Of a stretch of DNA of 64,000 nucleotides, positions 46,798 through 57,746 are shown piece by piece; positions within the stretch are counted from its first letter, which is position 1, and each line of letters opens with the position of its first letter. Source of the stretch: Zanthoxylum bungeanum. Taxonomy: Eukaryota; Streptophyta; Magnoliopsida; Sapindales; Rutaceae. Location of the stretch: the NCBI GenBank assembly GCA_019454045.1, contig SKCR01021138.1:62001-126000 (forward strand), written 5' to 3'. The notes beneath the pieces were generated by a model, which ran no database searches, was not told where the DNA came from, and was given only the letters and a program-made list of their open reading frames with translations. The translations under genes were made by a program, and so were the position numbers.

Positions 46798-49693
46798 TGT
46801 GGGACACAAAAACTGGGCTACGCATGCTGTTCCGGGCTCACGGCCCGGTTTGGAGTACTGAGTAGCCCGCGGGGGAATAAACCGGAGAATAATGGAGTCG
46901 CCACCCGGTGTAAACCGGGACAAAGATTTAAGGTCGCACTCACCCCTCGCAAGGGAAGACCTCAAACCATTGGGTTCGGAATGGTCCCTTACTTATGCCA
47001 CTTGTAATGAAATGATTTGTGCAATAATTTAACCAAGCCTAAGCAATATTTATTTCCAAGGATAATTTACTCCTAAGTTCGCATGCATAAGTACAAGGCT
47101 CATATCTAAGTTTGCATATAACCTATGTATGAATTTGCATATAACATATTTGCATATAATCTATGTCCCAATTTGCATGCAACCTATTTGCATATAATCT
47201 ATGTCCGAATTTGCATGCATAAAGATAAATTGAAATACAGCAAGCATACAACTTCATGAACATGTTGAATGGATAAATGCAGAAGCATAAGTAGATACTA
47301 CCGTGTAAACATGCATCATGGAAACGAACATGTGATATTCAGAACACAATAAATGACTAACTGCGAGAACATGAACAATCAAAAAGGTAAATGACAAAAT
47401 GAGTAACCATGCATGCGATGTGATGGAAAATGGCCTGTTTACCGTGCGGCGTTCGTGCGGCGTTTGTAGCCATGATCGAACGGTAAACAGAAGGTTCGCG
47501 TTCGAGTAGCGTTCGTAAACGCATTCGAATGAACTGAGACAGAAAACATGCGTTCGTGTGGCGTTCTGAAACGTGTTCGAACGAGGTTACAGCAGTGACC
47601 TCCAAAATGCAGTAAACAACATGACACATATGTGAACGGATGAATAGATGACACCTAATAAATAATAACGGGCTAAAAGGCGCGGCAAAGCATCGTGGTA
47701 AAATATTTTAACCCCTCGACATGGAGGACCTTTAATCCAACTTTCTAAGCTCATGCGCTAATAACATAATGCGTATAAAAAATAAAGACAACGATATCGG
47801 ACTTTGTATACCCGATTGAACACATCTTACAGTCAACTGAATATACGTCATCCGGCGCGGCAAAGCATCGTGGTAAAAGATTTTAACCCCTCGAAATGGA
47901 GGACCTTTAATCCAACTTACTAAGCCCATGCGCTAATAATATAATGCATATAAAAAAATAAAGACAACGATATCGGACTTCGTATACCCGATTGAACACA
48001 TCTTACATTCAACCGAATATACATCATCCGGCGCGGCAAAACATCGTGGTAAAGGATTTTAACCCCTCGAAATGGAGGACCTTTATCCAACTTACTAAGC
48101 TCATGCGCGTTATCTCATCATTACACAAACAAATAACATGCAGAATTTAAATAACGGATAATAAACGAATCAAAACAACATAAAACAAAATATGCGACGT
48201 TTTCTCAAGTGGTACGTGGAGTTGTATCCCAAGTACAGACCGCACTACCGTCCATTCGGATTCGACTACGAAATTTATGTCTTGGTTTCCATCCTATACA
48301 CCACAAGAGGCGACACATTTTCCATTTTATTCAAGGGCCACAACATGCATCATTCCACAATAATCATGCAAATAAAATTTAATAAACAATAAAATACGAA
48401 TGAAAATAGATGTGAAAAGTGCCCTCAGGTCTAACCTTTTGCGTCGACTTTTGGAAGCACGTTACACGACGATCGGAAGGGCTAAAACTCTGCAACTCTT
48501 CCGGCTTACTGATTTTCCATTTTCCTCGCTGTTTCGCTGCTCAAGCTACCGTTTTCGCTCCGTTTCGCTGCTGTTTTACTGCTGATTTTCGGTCACTGTG
48601 TTTGATGTATTTAGGCTACTGTTTTGGATGTTTTTGAAGGTTTAAAGTGCAGTTTTTTAGTTACTGTTTTAGGGATTAAAAGTGCAGTTTTTAGTTACTA
48701 TTTTAGGTGATTTAGGGTATGTTTTAAGGTGTTTGGGCTGCTATTTTTTTAGTGTGATTTTCGGTAATAATGTGACTGTTTTGGGCTGTGAAATAGTGCA
48801 GTTTTTCGGTGGTATAGGGACAGATTTGAGGCTATTGTTTCGGTGTTTAGAGGGGCTGTAGAGGGAGCTGCTGTTTTCGGTTGTTTAGGGGGGCTGTAGG
48901 GGCTGTTGGTTCTTGGCAATGTGAGTGATGAGGAGAAGTGAGATTTCTTTGTTGCTTCTTGAGTGTGTTAGGCTTGAATAAGAAACTTTTTCTTGTATGT
49001 GCGTGAAAATGAGAGCCTTTTTTGCTGTATGTGCGTGAATTCGAGGAGAGCAAGTGTCTTGGCAATGTGTTTCTTTTATAGACAAAAGGGGATGGGTGAA
49101 TCCTTGCTTTACAAGGAAGGGATTTGTGCATTAAAGGAGGATATGATTTAGTGTTATGTAAGGAAAACACAAGATTGATTGGAGACAAAATTTGGTTTTT
49201 TAGGAAGGTTATATATTTAATTTGTTTTGTTTAGGCATGACATTTTTTTAGTTAGGAATATAATATACTTGATTGATTTTAATTAGGCATGGTTTTATTT
49301 TAAATTGGTATATGATTTTTAGATTTTATTTAATTTTGTCATGTGTTAAATATGTATTTAATTAATTTGGATGTGTTTTAAGTGGGCTTGGGCGTGTGGG
49401 CCAAGGCTTGGGCGTGTGGGTTGGCTTTGGTGGTGGGCTTGGTGTGTGTAGGCTAGGTGTGTGGCTTGCAGGGGTTTTGGGCCAAGGTTAAATGGTTTGC
49501 GGGGTTTTTGGGCCAAATGTGCTTTAAAACAGAGGTCCAACAAGCGAGCCCGAGGCTAAACAAGCGAATAAAATCTAACAAAAATACTGATTCCCTTCCG
49601 ACGTCCGTTTCCCGCGACTTCCGTGACTTAAAAGGTAGTGTCTCCAAATGAGACTCTTCATAGGGACTTACATGCAAAAATGCAGTGCTTACT
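46798..49693 (-). repeat. 5' LTR of the Tat-like element
   Basis: TGTGGGACACA to GCAGTGCTTACT (last base changed from A). The 175-bp tandem units start at 47679, 47854 and 48030. It contains about 30 bases (GGCCCGGTTTGGAGTACTGA region) missing from the other LTR. Confidence 0.85.
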
Positions 49694-50815
49694 AGGGCGT
49701 TAGCCAATTTTTCTTTTGTATGATGTATGATTTAACATATTTTGAGAAATGATTTGGAAAATATATGTTTTCAGTATAAGTTTTATATTTTTCGGGGCAT
49801 GAGGGAAAAACTCATCCTAGTATGTAACTTGAGACAGCTTGGAATTGACGGACAGAGACATGTGCATATGTAGAGGACTAGGGGGATGGCGATACGTAAC
49901 GCCCCTAAATCCTAGTTTCAGAGCCAGGATGGCGGCATAGGTTCGTGTACCTAGACTATAGTTCAGAGCTTGGGTGGTAGCATAGATCCGCACCCCCAGT
50001 TCTAGTTTGTGGCTTGGGGGACGGCGATACGTAATGCCCCAAGACCACCAGTTTCAGAGACAGTAGTGGCATGCTTTGGGGGACGACGATACGTAACGCC
50101 CCAAAGTCATGGATTTTCACTGCTGGCTACAGTTATGCATATGGGGGACAATGATACGTAATGCCCACATACGTCAAGGTTTTCAGAAACATAGCAGTTC
50201 ACAGAGAGCAGATTTTCAGTAAATAGTTTTTCAGAAAATCATATTTTTTTTTCAGAAACAAGAGTTTCAAAAGCAGTTTTAAGAAAGATGAAGTTTTCAG
50301 AAACAATAGTCTTTTAAGAGATTCGGAATTTTAAAGCAGAAACCAGTTTTCTTATAAAGCTATTTCAAGAGTTTTCGATTTAGAACCAAATATTTTTATA
50401 ATAGTTTTCATTTTTAGTCAACTCACTTAGATCGTGTAACGATATAACCCCCCTCCAATCCTTATATTTTGCAGGATTCTTGGAGGACGAGCTCGGGAGG
50501 AAGGATATTGATGCAGTCACTAGGGATGGAGTCCACCAGTATGAGTCAGAGACATAGTAAGAGTCCAGTTATAGTCAAGTGTGAGTCTTGTAATAGTCAT
50601 GGTCGTGTGTAGTCATTGTAAAACACTTATTATTAAATACAGTAATCAATATTGAGTTTGTTTTCCTTGTTTTTGAGTTTGGCTACGGTCCCACACAAAT
50701 TATAGTCATATAAAGAAAAATATAATAGTCTCTATTATGGTTAAATAATCAGAGGCTTATAGGGTTGGCACTGCTAACCCCTGCCGGTAACATCTTCCAG
50801 ATCGGGGATGTTACA

Positions 50816-51014
50816 GACTATTTGTTACATAAAGGTATATGTTTGCACATTATTTCCATATCTTCAAGCTTACGACAAATATTGCACATTATTTCCATGT
50901 CTTCAAGCTTACGACGAATAATTTGCAAGAATACAAATACTATATAATGTGTAATTTAGCACAAGATATTTTACAATAAAATATGATACTTCAGGACTCA
51001 TAAATAATATTTTG
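50816..51014. repeat. Old host retroelement piece with a 39-bp duplication
   Basis: GCACATTATTTCCATRTCTT followed by CAAGCTTACGAC occurs twice, 39 bases apart (50845, 50884). It is probably part of the old host repeat around the younger elements. Confidence 0.4.
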
Positions 51015-51732
51015 TGTGGATGCTGGATTTCGGCCGAGATCCACAATCGAGAATTTGTAGGTTGGAGGCACTAGCGATCCTGCAAAACAAAGGTAGAGTG
51101 AGCGGGAGTGGACTGCCCACCGGTGTGGTGGGTGCCGGTGGCACTCCGACGCTCAAGTCAGTAGTATGAAATGAGCAGTAAATATGTGAAAGCAATGTTT
51201 GATGTTACCTTGCACTCTTTGGGTTGCTGTGAGGGCGGTGGTAAGTGTATAAGGGGGATGGAGAGCTCTGAGAGAGCTAGTGTCAGAGAGCAGAGGCTTG
51301 TAAGAAAGAAGTGAAGCCTGAATTGAAGAACTCTGAGTTGAATGACCTCTTTAGCTTGAATCATGCTTCCATTTATAGGCCAAGAAATACTGCCTTTTTA
51401 GTTGGCACATGGAGGTAAGTCCCACAACGTTATCAAGATATAATTATTTAGTGATAAAAAATCTCAGCATGTGGAGTTTATATATTATGTTTAGTAAAAG
51501 AGGGAAATAGTTGGTAATGATTTAAGGTATGTTTATATTCTGTTTCTTGGTTTGGCTTTATATGTGTATCCTTATCTGCATGCAAGTGGAATAAGGTCTA
51601 TTTTGGGCTCTGCCCTGGGTTTTCCAAAATAGTATTAAACCTACTAAGATGGGCCTCTGTTTGTGGGTTTCATTGTTATTTGGTTTCGAAAGAAAAAATA
51701 TTTTTGCCACTGGCCCAATTTTGGCCCGTAGA
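51015..51732 (-). repeat. 3' LTR of the LARD-like element
   Basis: TGTGGATGCTGGATTTCG to TTTTGGCCCGTAGA. The terminal CA is changed to GA. It matches 56335-57051 with few substitutions. Confidence 0.8.
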
Positions 51733-51750
51733 GTTTGTCCCATACTCTCT
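51733..51750 (-). other. Polypurine tract of the LARD-like element
   Basis: The minus strand reads AGAGAGTATGGGACAAAC directly before the 3' LTR. Confidence 0.55.
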
Positions 51751-52080
51751 AAGTCAAGAAGTCCTTGACTTGGAGAGTAATTTATGCATGTAGTATGAAA
51801 CATGATTTGTAAGAGTACCTATCAAGAATGCAGAATTCTAGATACTTTCCTTTTTTATCGTCTGGGTTTAATGTCTTCTACTCGTGAGGATAGAAGAGCT
51901 GCAGAGTCTTTTCAAGTTGTCTGGTCGAAATGTAGTCACTGTCATGAACTTGACTCGACATGAGGCATGGGGGATGTCCCCAGTCAACTGAACATGTTGA
52001 AGGTTCAATGCATATTTTACACGACACCGTGTCGTATGGACTGTAGGAAGTCCATGTCTTCAACTTGATTTGACATGAGT

Positions 52081-53090
52081 CTATGAGGGATGTCCCCGGT
52101 CGATTGAACCAGATGAAGGTCAAGACAATCTCCATACTACTGGTCAAAGACCAGAGGAGTCTTCAAATTTTTCTAGACCAGATAAAGGTCATATGTTGAC
52201 TCTACATGAGCCATGGGGGATGTTCTCAGTCTACTGAACCAGATGAAGGTCAGGACAATCTCCATACTACTGGTCAAGGACCATGGGAGTCTTCAAATTT
52301 TTCTAGACCAGATGAAGGTCATATGTTGACTCTACATGAGCCATGAGGGATGTCCCCAGTCCACTGAACCAGATGAAGGTTCAGGTATTCCATTTGACTC
52401 TACATGAGCCATGGGGAATGTTCCCAGTCGACTGAACCAGATGAAGGTCGGGACAATCTCCATACTACTGGTCAAGGACCAGGGGAGTCTTCAAATTTTT
52501 CTAGACCAGATGAAGGTCATATGTTGACTCTACATGAGCCATGGGGGATGTCCTCATTCCACTGAACCAGATGAAGGTTCAGGTCTTCCATTTGACCCTA
52601 CATGAGCCATAGGGAATGTTCCTAGTCGACTGAACCAGATGAAGGTCAGGACAATCTCCATACTACTGGTCAATGACCAGAGGAGTCTTCAAATTTTTCT
52701 AGACCAGCTGAAGGTCATATGTTGACTCTACATGAGCCATGGGGGATGTCCCCAGTCCACTGAACCAGATGAAGGTTCAAGTCTTCCATTTGACTCTACA
52801 TGAGCCATGGGGAATGTTCCCAATCGACTGAACCAGATGAAGGTCAGGACAATCTTAATACTACTGGTCAAGGACCAGAGGAGTCTTCAAATTTTTCTAG
52901 ACCAGATGAAGGTCATATGTTGACTCTACATGAGCCATGGGAGATATCCCCAGTCCACTGAACCAGATGAAGGTTCAGGTCTTCCATTTGACTCTACATG
53001 AGCCATGGGGAATGTTCCCAGTCGACTGAACCAGATGAAGGTCATGATAATCTCCATACTACTGGTCAAGGACCAGAGGAGTCTTCAATG
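52081..53090. repeat. 198-bp higher-order tandem repeat (68 + 130 bp)
   Basis: TCCATACTACTGGTCAA recurs at 52131, 52261, 52459, 52657, 52855 and 53053: first spacing 130, then four of 198. Each 198-bp unit is two related blocks that start GACTCTACATGAGCCATGGG and contain GAACCAGATGAAGGT. One block is about 68 bp, the other is extended to 130 bp with a further AGACCAGATGAAGGTC sub-repeat, suggesting a basic unit near 66 bp. Confidence 0.85.
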
Positions 53091-56000
53091 TCGTCTGGAC
53101 TAGGAGTAGTCCAGATCTTCAACTATGTCATATGACATTACTTGTAAATTTCAAAACCACAATCATGGTAAGTAAATAAAAGAGAACATTGATACCTGTC
53201 GTCTGGAGGATTTATCGAGTGAATAGTCAATGGATCTTCAATGTAAGAAGCATACTCTATTTGACTGAAACAATGAGAGATCCTTTACTTGCCTGTTGTG
53301 TCGACTGGGCAGAAGGTTTAAAATGAAGTCTCATATGGAGGATGTTTCTTTGTATTATGTTTCAAGTCAATTATACATATTGATGAAGGTACAAGAGAGT
53401 CTACAAATACTAGATCTGATGGAAGTCTAAGAAGATTTCATTATTTGACTTAGTCTGGATGAGTTGACAATCATTCCAAGTAGTTTGGAAGAGATTGTAA
53501 TTTTCCATGTAGCCTGGAGTTGATGGCCATCCACATTGTAGTATGGATAATAATATGAACCAGATGTTTTATCATCTCATATATGTCGAGTGTGATGATA
53601 GATCAATGAGAAACCTTCTTGTGTGTCGTGTACAATAGGACCGCTGCATAACTGTAGCATGAAGGTTTCATCGAATGAGATAGTTTGATCAATTGATTGG
53701 GCTAGATGTCGGTCATTCTATTGATGTTGAATGGAACCGTGTGACATGATAACATATATGCTTGTCGTTTGGAATAAAGGACGAACTTCATTCGACAAGG
53801 TATGAATTACATCAACTGGGCCCATGACACGTGAATCCTTTCGCCTTGACTTGTCATGTTGAATGAGACCATTTCGCCTTATGCTAAGTCTTGGATACAT
53901 GTTGGAGACATACATGTCAGCTGGACGCAAATGGGATGCTTTGTCACCAAAACAAATAGTATGGTGCATCACATGCGGTCGTCGCAGTGATGCCAACAAG
54001 CCATGTCCCAAAACATTTTACAGGCTACCATCACCTACAAGCTACCATCGCCAAGCATGCCAACCAAACATTGCCACTTCGAAAAATTCAACCTACATGT
54101 ATAAAGCCAGCTTTTGCGCGAATGACCAAGGAACCCACGTAAAATGTCCCTCTAAGCAAGGAAATAAAACAAAAGCCACCATGTAGCAAGGAAGCCATAC
54201 ACAAGCTGACAAGCATCAGCCTTCACGCGCAAGAGGCCAATAGTGGCTAAGACCATTGTGATCTCACATGCATGAAGCACCTTATGAGCAGGAACCAGGC
54301 CAATTACATAATCTTCAACCTTGAGACGTGAGTATCATGTTCTACCATTTGCACATAAGGACAAAAGCAATAAACCTCAAAGCATGGTCACCAGCAACTC
54401 TCTCTCCCCAGACCACATGGATTTATTTTTTTCATGCGACCATATTTCATGCAATATGGAGAATAGCATCGTTCCAGCCCTCAATGTCGAGAACCCCATG
54501 GAGTAGAAGCAAATCGAGCACAAACGTGAACCATCCAGCCTCAGCCCTTACATGGATCATACACTGGCATGCGACAAGAAGAAGAATGGTGACAGAGAAG
54601 AAAATAGTCCTCAGGCATATGAATGTAGCATGGGCGAAACTAATTTCAACATAAATGAAACCATCAAGAGTGCTGTCAAGCAAACAAATGACCACTAGGG
54701 CAAGCCTCGCTTTTTTAGCTCCACTTTGTCGCTTGTAAGGTTCCTTTGCCGAGTGAATTTTCTTCAAAAGCCATAATCCCTAGCCTGTCGTTTCATAACC
54801 GATGTGGGATTCTAATTAGTGGACTCGTCACTTGCATTTTGGCTTGGGCTTACGACACTCAATTGAGTCTTTGCTTGGGTTTTAATTCAGACGATGGGCG
54901 TGAGTTGGGCGATGGTTCCCTCGGCTGTTATGGCTCTTTTGGGTCAAGTTAAAAATAAAATGTTTACGTGAAGTTTGGACTCTTTCATGCTATTTACGTT
55001 AGCTTTGTTGATGGGCTGAGCCTTGTTTTGATTTGGCTGCTACGGATTTTGAGTTGGTTTGCTGAGTTTTTAATGCGAGCTGGGCTTGTTCATGGATTGC
55101 CTGGTTGTTTTTGTTTTCGTGGGTTGGTGGTTATCTGGGCTTTTCTTTGGTAGTGTTGTAGAGGTATTCCATGTGTGTGAATTGGTCTGCATCTGTGGGA
55201 TTCATGTGATGGGCTTTTGTTCTGTTTGCAAGTAGGTGAGTCGAGTGGCTCTCTTCAATCCATGCTGCAGGTTCACGTGGAGCCTTATGAAGTTTTTGGT
55301 ATTTAACTATTGAGGTGAGTGAGTAGCATGTGGATTAATCACCTTTTGGTAATTAGCGCCTATTTGCATGCATAATGGCTGTATGCGTGAATCATCAACT
55401 TTATGGTAGTATGATTTTGTTGGAAATTGATGCAAGTTGAAGTATGGGCTTCGGCTCCTCTATTTTTTTTGGGACGTAGAATTTGTCCTTAGCATGGACA
55501 CAATTTTTTTGGCCACATGAAACATGAAGAAAAGTGACGCATATGAGAGTCTACAGTCAATTAGATTGGACGAAGGTCTCAAAAATTTTCCACCCCATTA
55601 TTCATGATGGAGGTATATGAGGATCTATATTCCATCCGAACTGATGGAGGTTGGCATGAGTCTACAGTTGAATGAACCTGATGAAGGTCCATGAGAGTTT
55701 CAATTCTACAAGAACTTAAGAAGGTCTATGAGAGTATGGTCAACTGGAGAAGATGATAAACTTTTTATATAGTCTTTTATGTAGTATGGAAGAGATGACA
55801 TGCCTTTCGTGTCGTATGAATGAGATTGGGATTCATCCCTGTCGCATGACGAAATGACAATTCTTTCACGTCTCTGAGAGCTTCAGATTTTCCTTATTGG
55901 TAGTTTGACCCTAGATAGACTGGAGAGGATTACACTCTAATATTTCCTTTCACATGGAAGATGTGACTTTTCGAGATTGGAGAAATGTGATGGCTTCTTT

Positions 56001-56312
56001 GGTGATTAAATGGATGGTCGCTTGATAGTGGATTTTTACTTGCCATATTTTTGAATGCTCCTAAGATGTTGGGTTGATAAGATAGTTGAAATGACTGGTA
56101 GCCTCACGCCTTTGAATTGCTGAAGAATGAATGTTCCATATACTATTGGAGATTAGTACTAGAGTTTTACATGGATCAATTTTCATTTTCCATGTAAATT
56201 GCTCATTGCTCGTAGTCATGGATAGTTATGCTTGTTCATTGCTCGTAGTCATGGATAGTTATGCTTGTAAGGATTGTAGACTGAAGGGTCTTTTCTTGCT
56301 ATGAATCGCTAA
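53091..56312. other. Non-coding interior of the LARD-like element
   Basis: No conserved protein found. Degenerate GATGAAGGTC-like words persist (for example about 55685), suggesting older, decayed array copies. A 34-base duplication with CTTGTTCATTGCTCGTAGTC occurs near 56220. Confidence 0.5.
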
Positions 56313-56332
56313 GGCCCCACGGTGGGCGCCAA
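56313..56332 (-). other. Primer-binding site of the LARD-like element
   Basis: The minus strand reads TTGGCGCCCACCGTGGGGCC two bases inside the 5' LTR, a PBS form common in plant Ty3/gypsy elements and their non-autonomous derivatives. Confidence 0.7.
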
Positions 56333-56334
56333 AT

Positions 56335-57051
56335 TATGGATGCTGGATTTCGATCGAGGTCCACAATCGAGAATTTATAGGTTGGGGGCACTAGCGATCC
56401 TGCAAAATAAAGGTAGAGTGAGCGGGAGTAGACTGCCCACCGGTGTGGTGGGTGCCGGGGGCACTCCGACGCTCAAGTCAGTAGTATGAAATGAGCAGTA
56501 AATATGTGAAAGCAAGGTTTGATGTTACCTTGAACTCTTTGGGATGCCGTGAGGGCGGTGGTAAGTGTATAAAGGGGATGGAGAGCTCTGAGAGAGCTAG
56601 TGTCAGAGAGCAGAGGCTTGTAAGAAAGAAGTGAAGCCTGAATTGAAGAACTCTGAGTTGAATGACCTCTTTAGCTTGAATCATGCTTCCATTTATAGGC
56701 CAAGAAATATTGCCTTTTTAGTTGACACATGGAGGTAAGTCCCACAACGTGATCAAGATATAATTATTTAGTGATAAAAAATATCAGCATGTGGAGGATA
56801 TATATTTTTTTTAGTAAAATAGGGAAATAATTGGTAATGATTTAAGGTATGTTTATATTCTGTTTCTTGGTTTGGCTTTATGTGTGTATCCTTATCTGCA
56901 TGCAAGTGGAATAAGGTCTATTTTGGGCTCTGCCCTGGGTTTTCCAAAATAGTATTAAACCTACTAAGATGGGCCTTTGTTTGTGGGTTTCATTTTTATT
57001 TGGTTTCGAAAGAAAAGACATTTTTGCCACTGGCCAATTTTGGCCCGTACA
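56335..57051 (-). repeat. 5' LTR of the LARD-like element
   Basis: TATGGATGCTGG (TG changed to TA) to TTTTGGCCCGTACA. Partner of 51015-51732. Confidence 0.8.
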
Positions 57052-57746
57052 TTTTATATGTTCTAAAATAAGAAAATAACATTCTCCATTATAATTTTTC
57101 TATATGAAATACTTCGGGTAAATCTATAATATTAGTTCATGTATCAATTTGATAATTTTTAAATCATATTATTTTTAACTCTTCATGAGCTATTTTATAT
57201 TAAAATCATCAATATATTTTTCATGAATTACAAAACCAAATTGTAATTTTAATAAAAGCTGATGAGAAAATTAATATTATCATATCTTTTATTATAATAA
57301 TTTTCTATAGTAATTATGCAATATACATATGAATTATTGGGATCACTATAGTTTTAATATGTGCAATTTTAAATTTCTACTTCAAATCCATGCCTCAGGC
57401 ATTTATCTTAACATAATAATTTTAACTTTTCGGGTGTTTGGACAATAAGTCCATTTCAAATTTAGCTAATGAATTTTATAACTTCAGGCATATGGACTAC
57501 AAGTCCTAAATGTTTCAAATGTTGCTAAGGTCTTCAGGCGTATGTAGTACATGTAAAATCTTTCGTTTCTCATATATATGCCCAATGTGATATCTAAATA
57601 TTTATAAACTATTAACCTCTGCAAGGGAGATTCATATCTCTTCATAATTTGTATGTATGTCTTTTAAGGTAATTGAATCTCTTTATTTTTCACCATATAC
57701 CTCTTCAAGGGTAGTTTACTTGTTGGTATATATACACCTCTTTAAT
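57052..57746. repeat. Old host retroelement piece
   Basis: AT-rich, with recurring words CTTCAGGCATATGGACTACA / AAGTCCTAAATG and CTCTTCAAGGGTAGTTTAC. No coding. It continues beyond the MITE at 60423. Confidence 0.35.

Larger units (their letters stand above)
40099..49693 (-). mobile_element. Tat/Ogre-like Ty3/gypsy element, 9.6 kb, non-autonomous
   Basis: Two LTRs of about 2.9 kb (40099-43007 and 46798-49693) flanked by the exact duplication AGGGC (40094-40098, 49694-49698). Coding runs leftward: PBS at 46777-46795, gag near 45737-44450, a short pol C-terminus at 44340-44062, a minisatellite 3' UTR and a PPT at 43008-43022. Protease, reverse transcriptase, RNase H and integrase are absent, so a large internal deletion joins gag to the pol tail. 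Long LTRs, an arginine-tRNA-like PBS and tandem repeats before the 3' LTR are traits of the Tat/Ogre group. The LTRs differ by an indel of about 30 bases near the start and a small duplication near 41600. It inserted into the solo LTR at 38089-50815. Confidence 0.82.
38089..50815 (+). mobile_element. Long-LTR family member 2: solo LTR split by a MITE and a Tat-like element
   Basis: LTR parts are 38089-39267 (to the MITE target copy), 39856-40098 and 49699-50815. It starts TGTAATGACCGGTAG and ends GATCGGGGATGTTACA. Flanks are GACCA (38084-38088) and GACTA (50816-50820), a one-mismatch target duplication, and no internal region of its own remains, so it is a solo LTR. Removing the two insertions restores family continuity: the site AGGGC followed by GTTAGCC equals the AGGGCGTTAGCC of the other members. 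CpG palindrome variants are at 39087 and 39133. Repeated GGGGCGTTACG-type motifs lie at 49890-50170. Confidence 0.78.
51015..57051 (-). mobile_element. Non-coding LTR element (LARD-like), 6.0 kb
   Basis: Near-identical 0.72-kb LTRs at 51015-51732 and 56335-57051. Minus-strand orientation is fixed by the PBS at 56313-56332 and a PPT just right of 51732. Flanks TTTTG (51010-51014) and TTTTA (57052-57056) may be a one-mismatch duplication. The 4.6-kb interior has no gag or pol; it holds a 198-bp higher-order tandem array (52081-53090) and unrecognised sequence. The LTRs share the same gene-like TGCCCACCGGTGTGGTGGGTG block. The element must depend on others for movement. Confidence 0.78.

Noticed and set aside
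52081..53090. CRISPR-like regular direct repeats
   Set aside because: Units are contiguous 198-bp tandem repeats in plant DNA, without short repeat/unique spacer structure.
54321..54767. Open frames of 60-108 codons on both strands in the LARD interior
   Set aside because: Overlapping frames, no conserved motif, lying in a non-coding retroelement interior.
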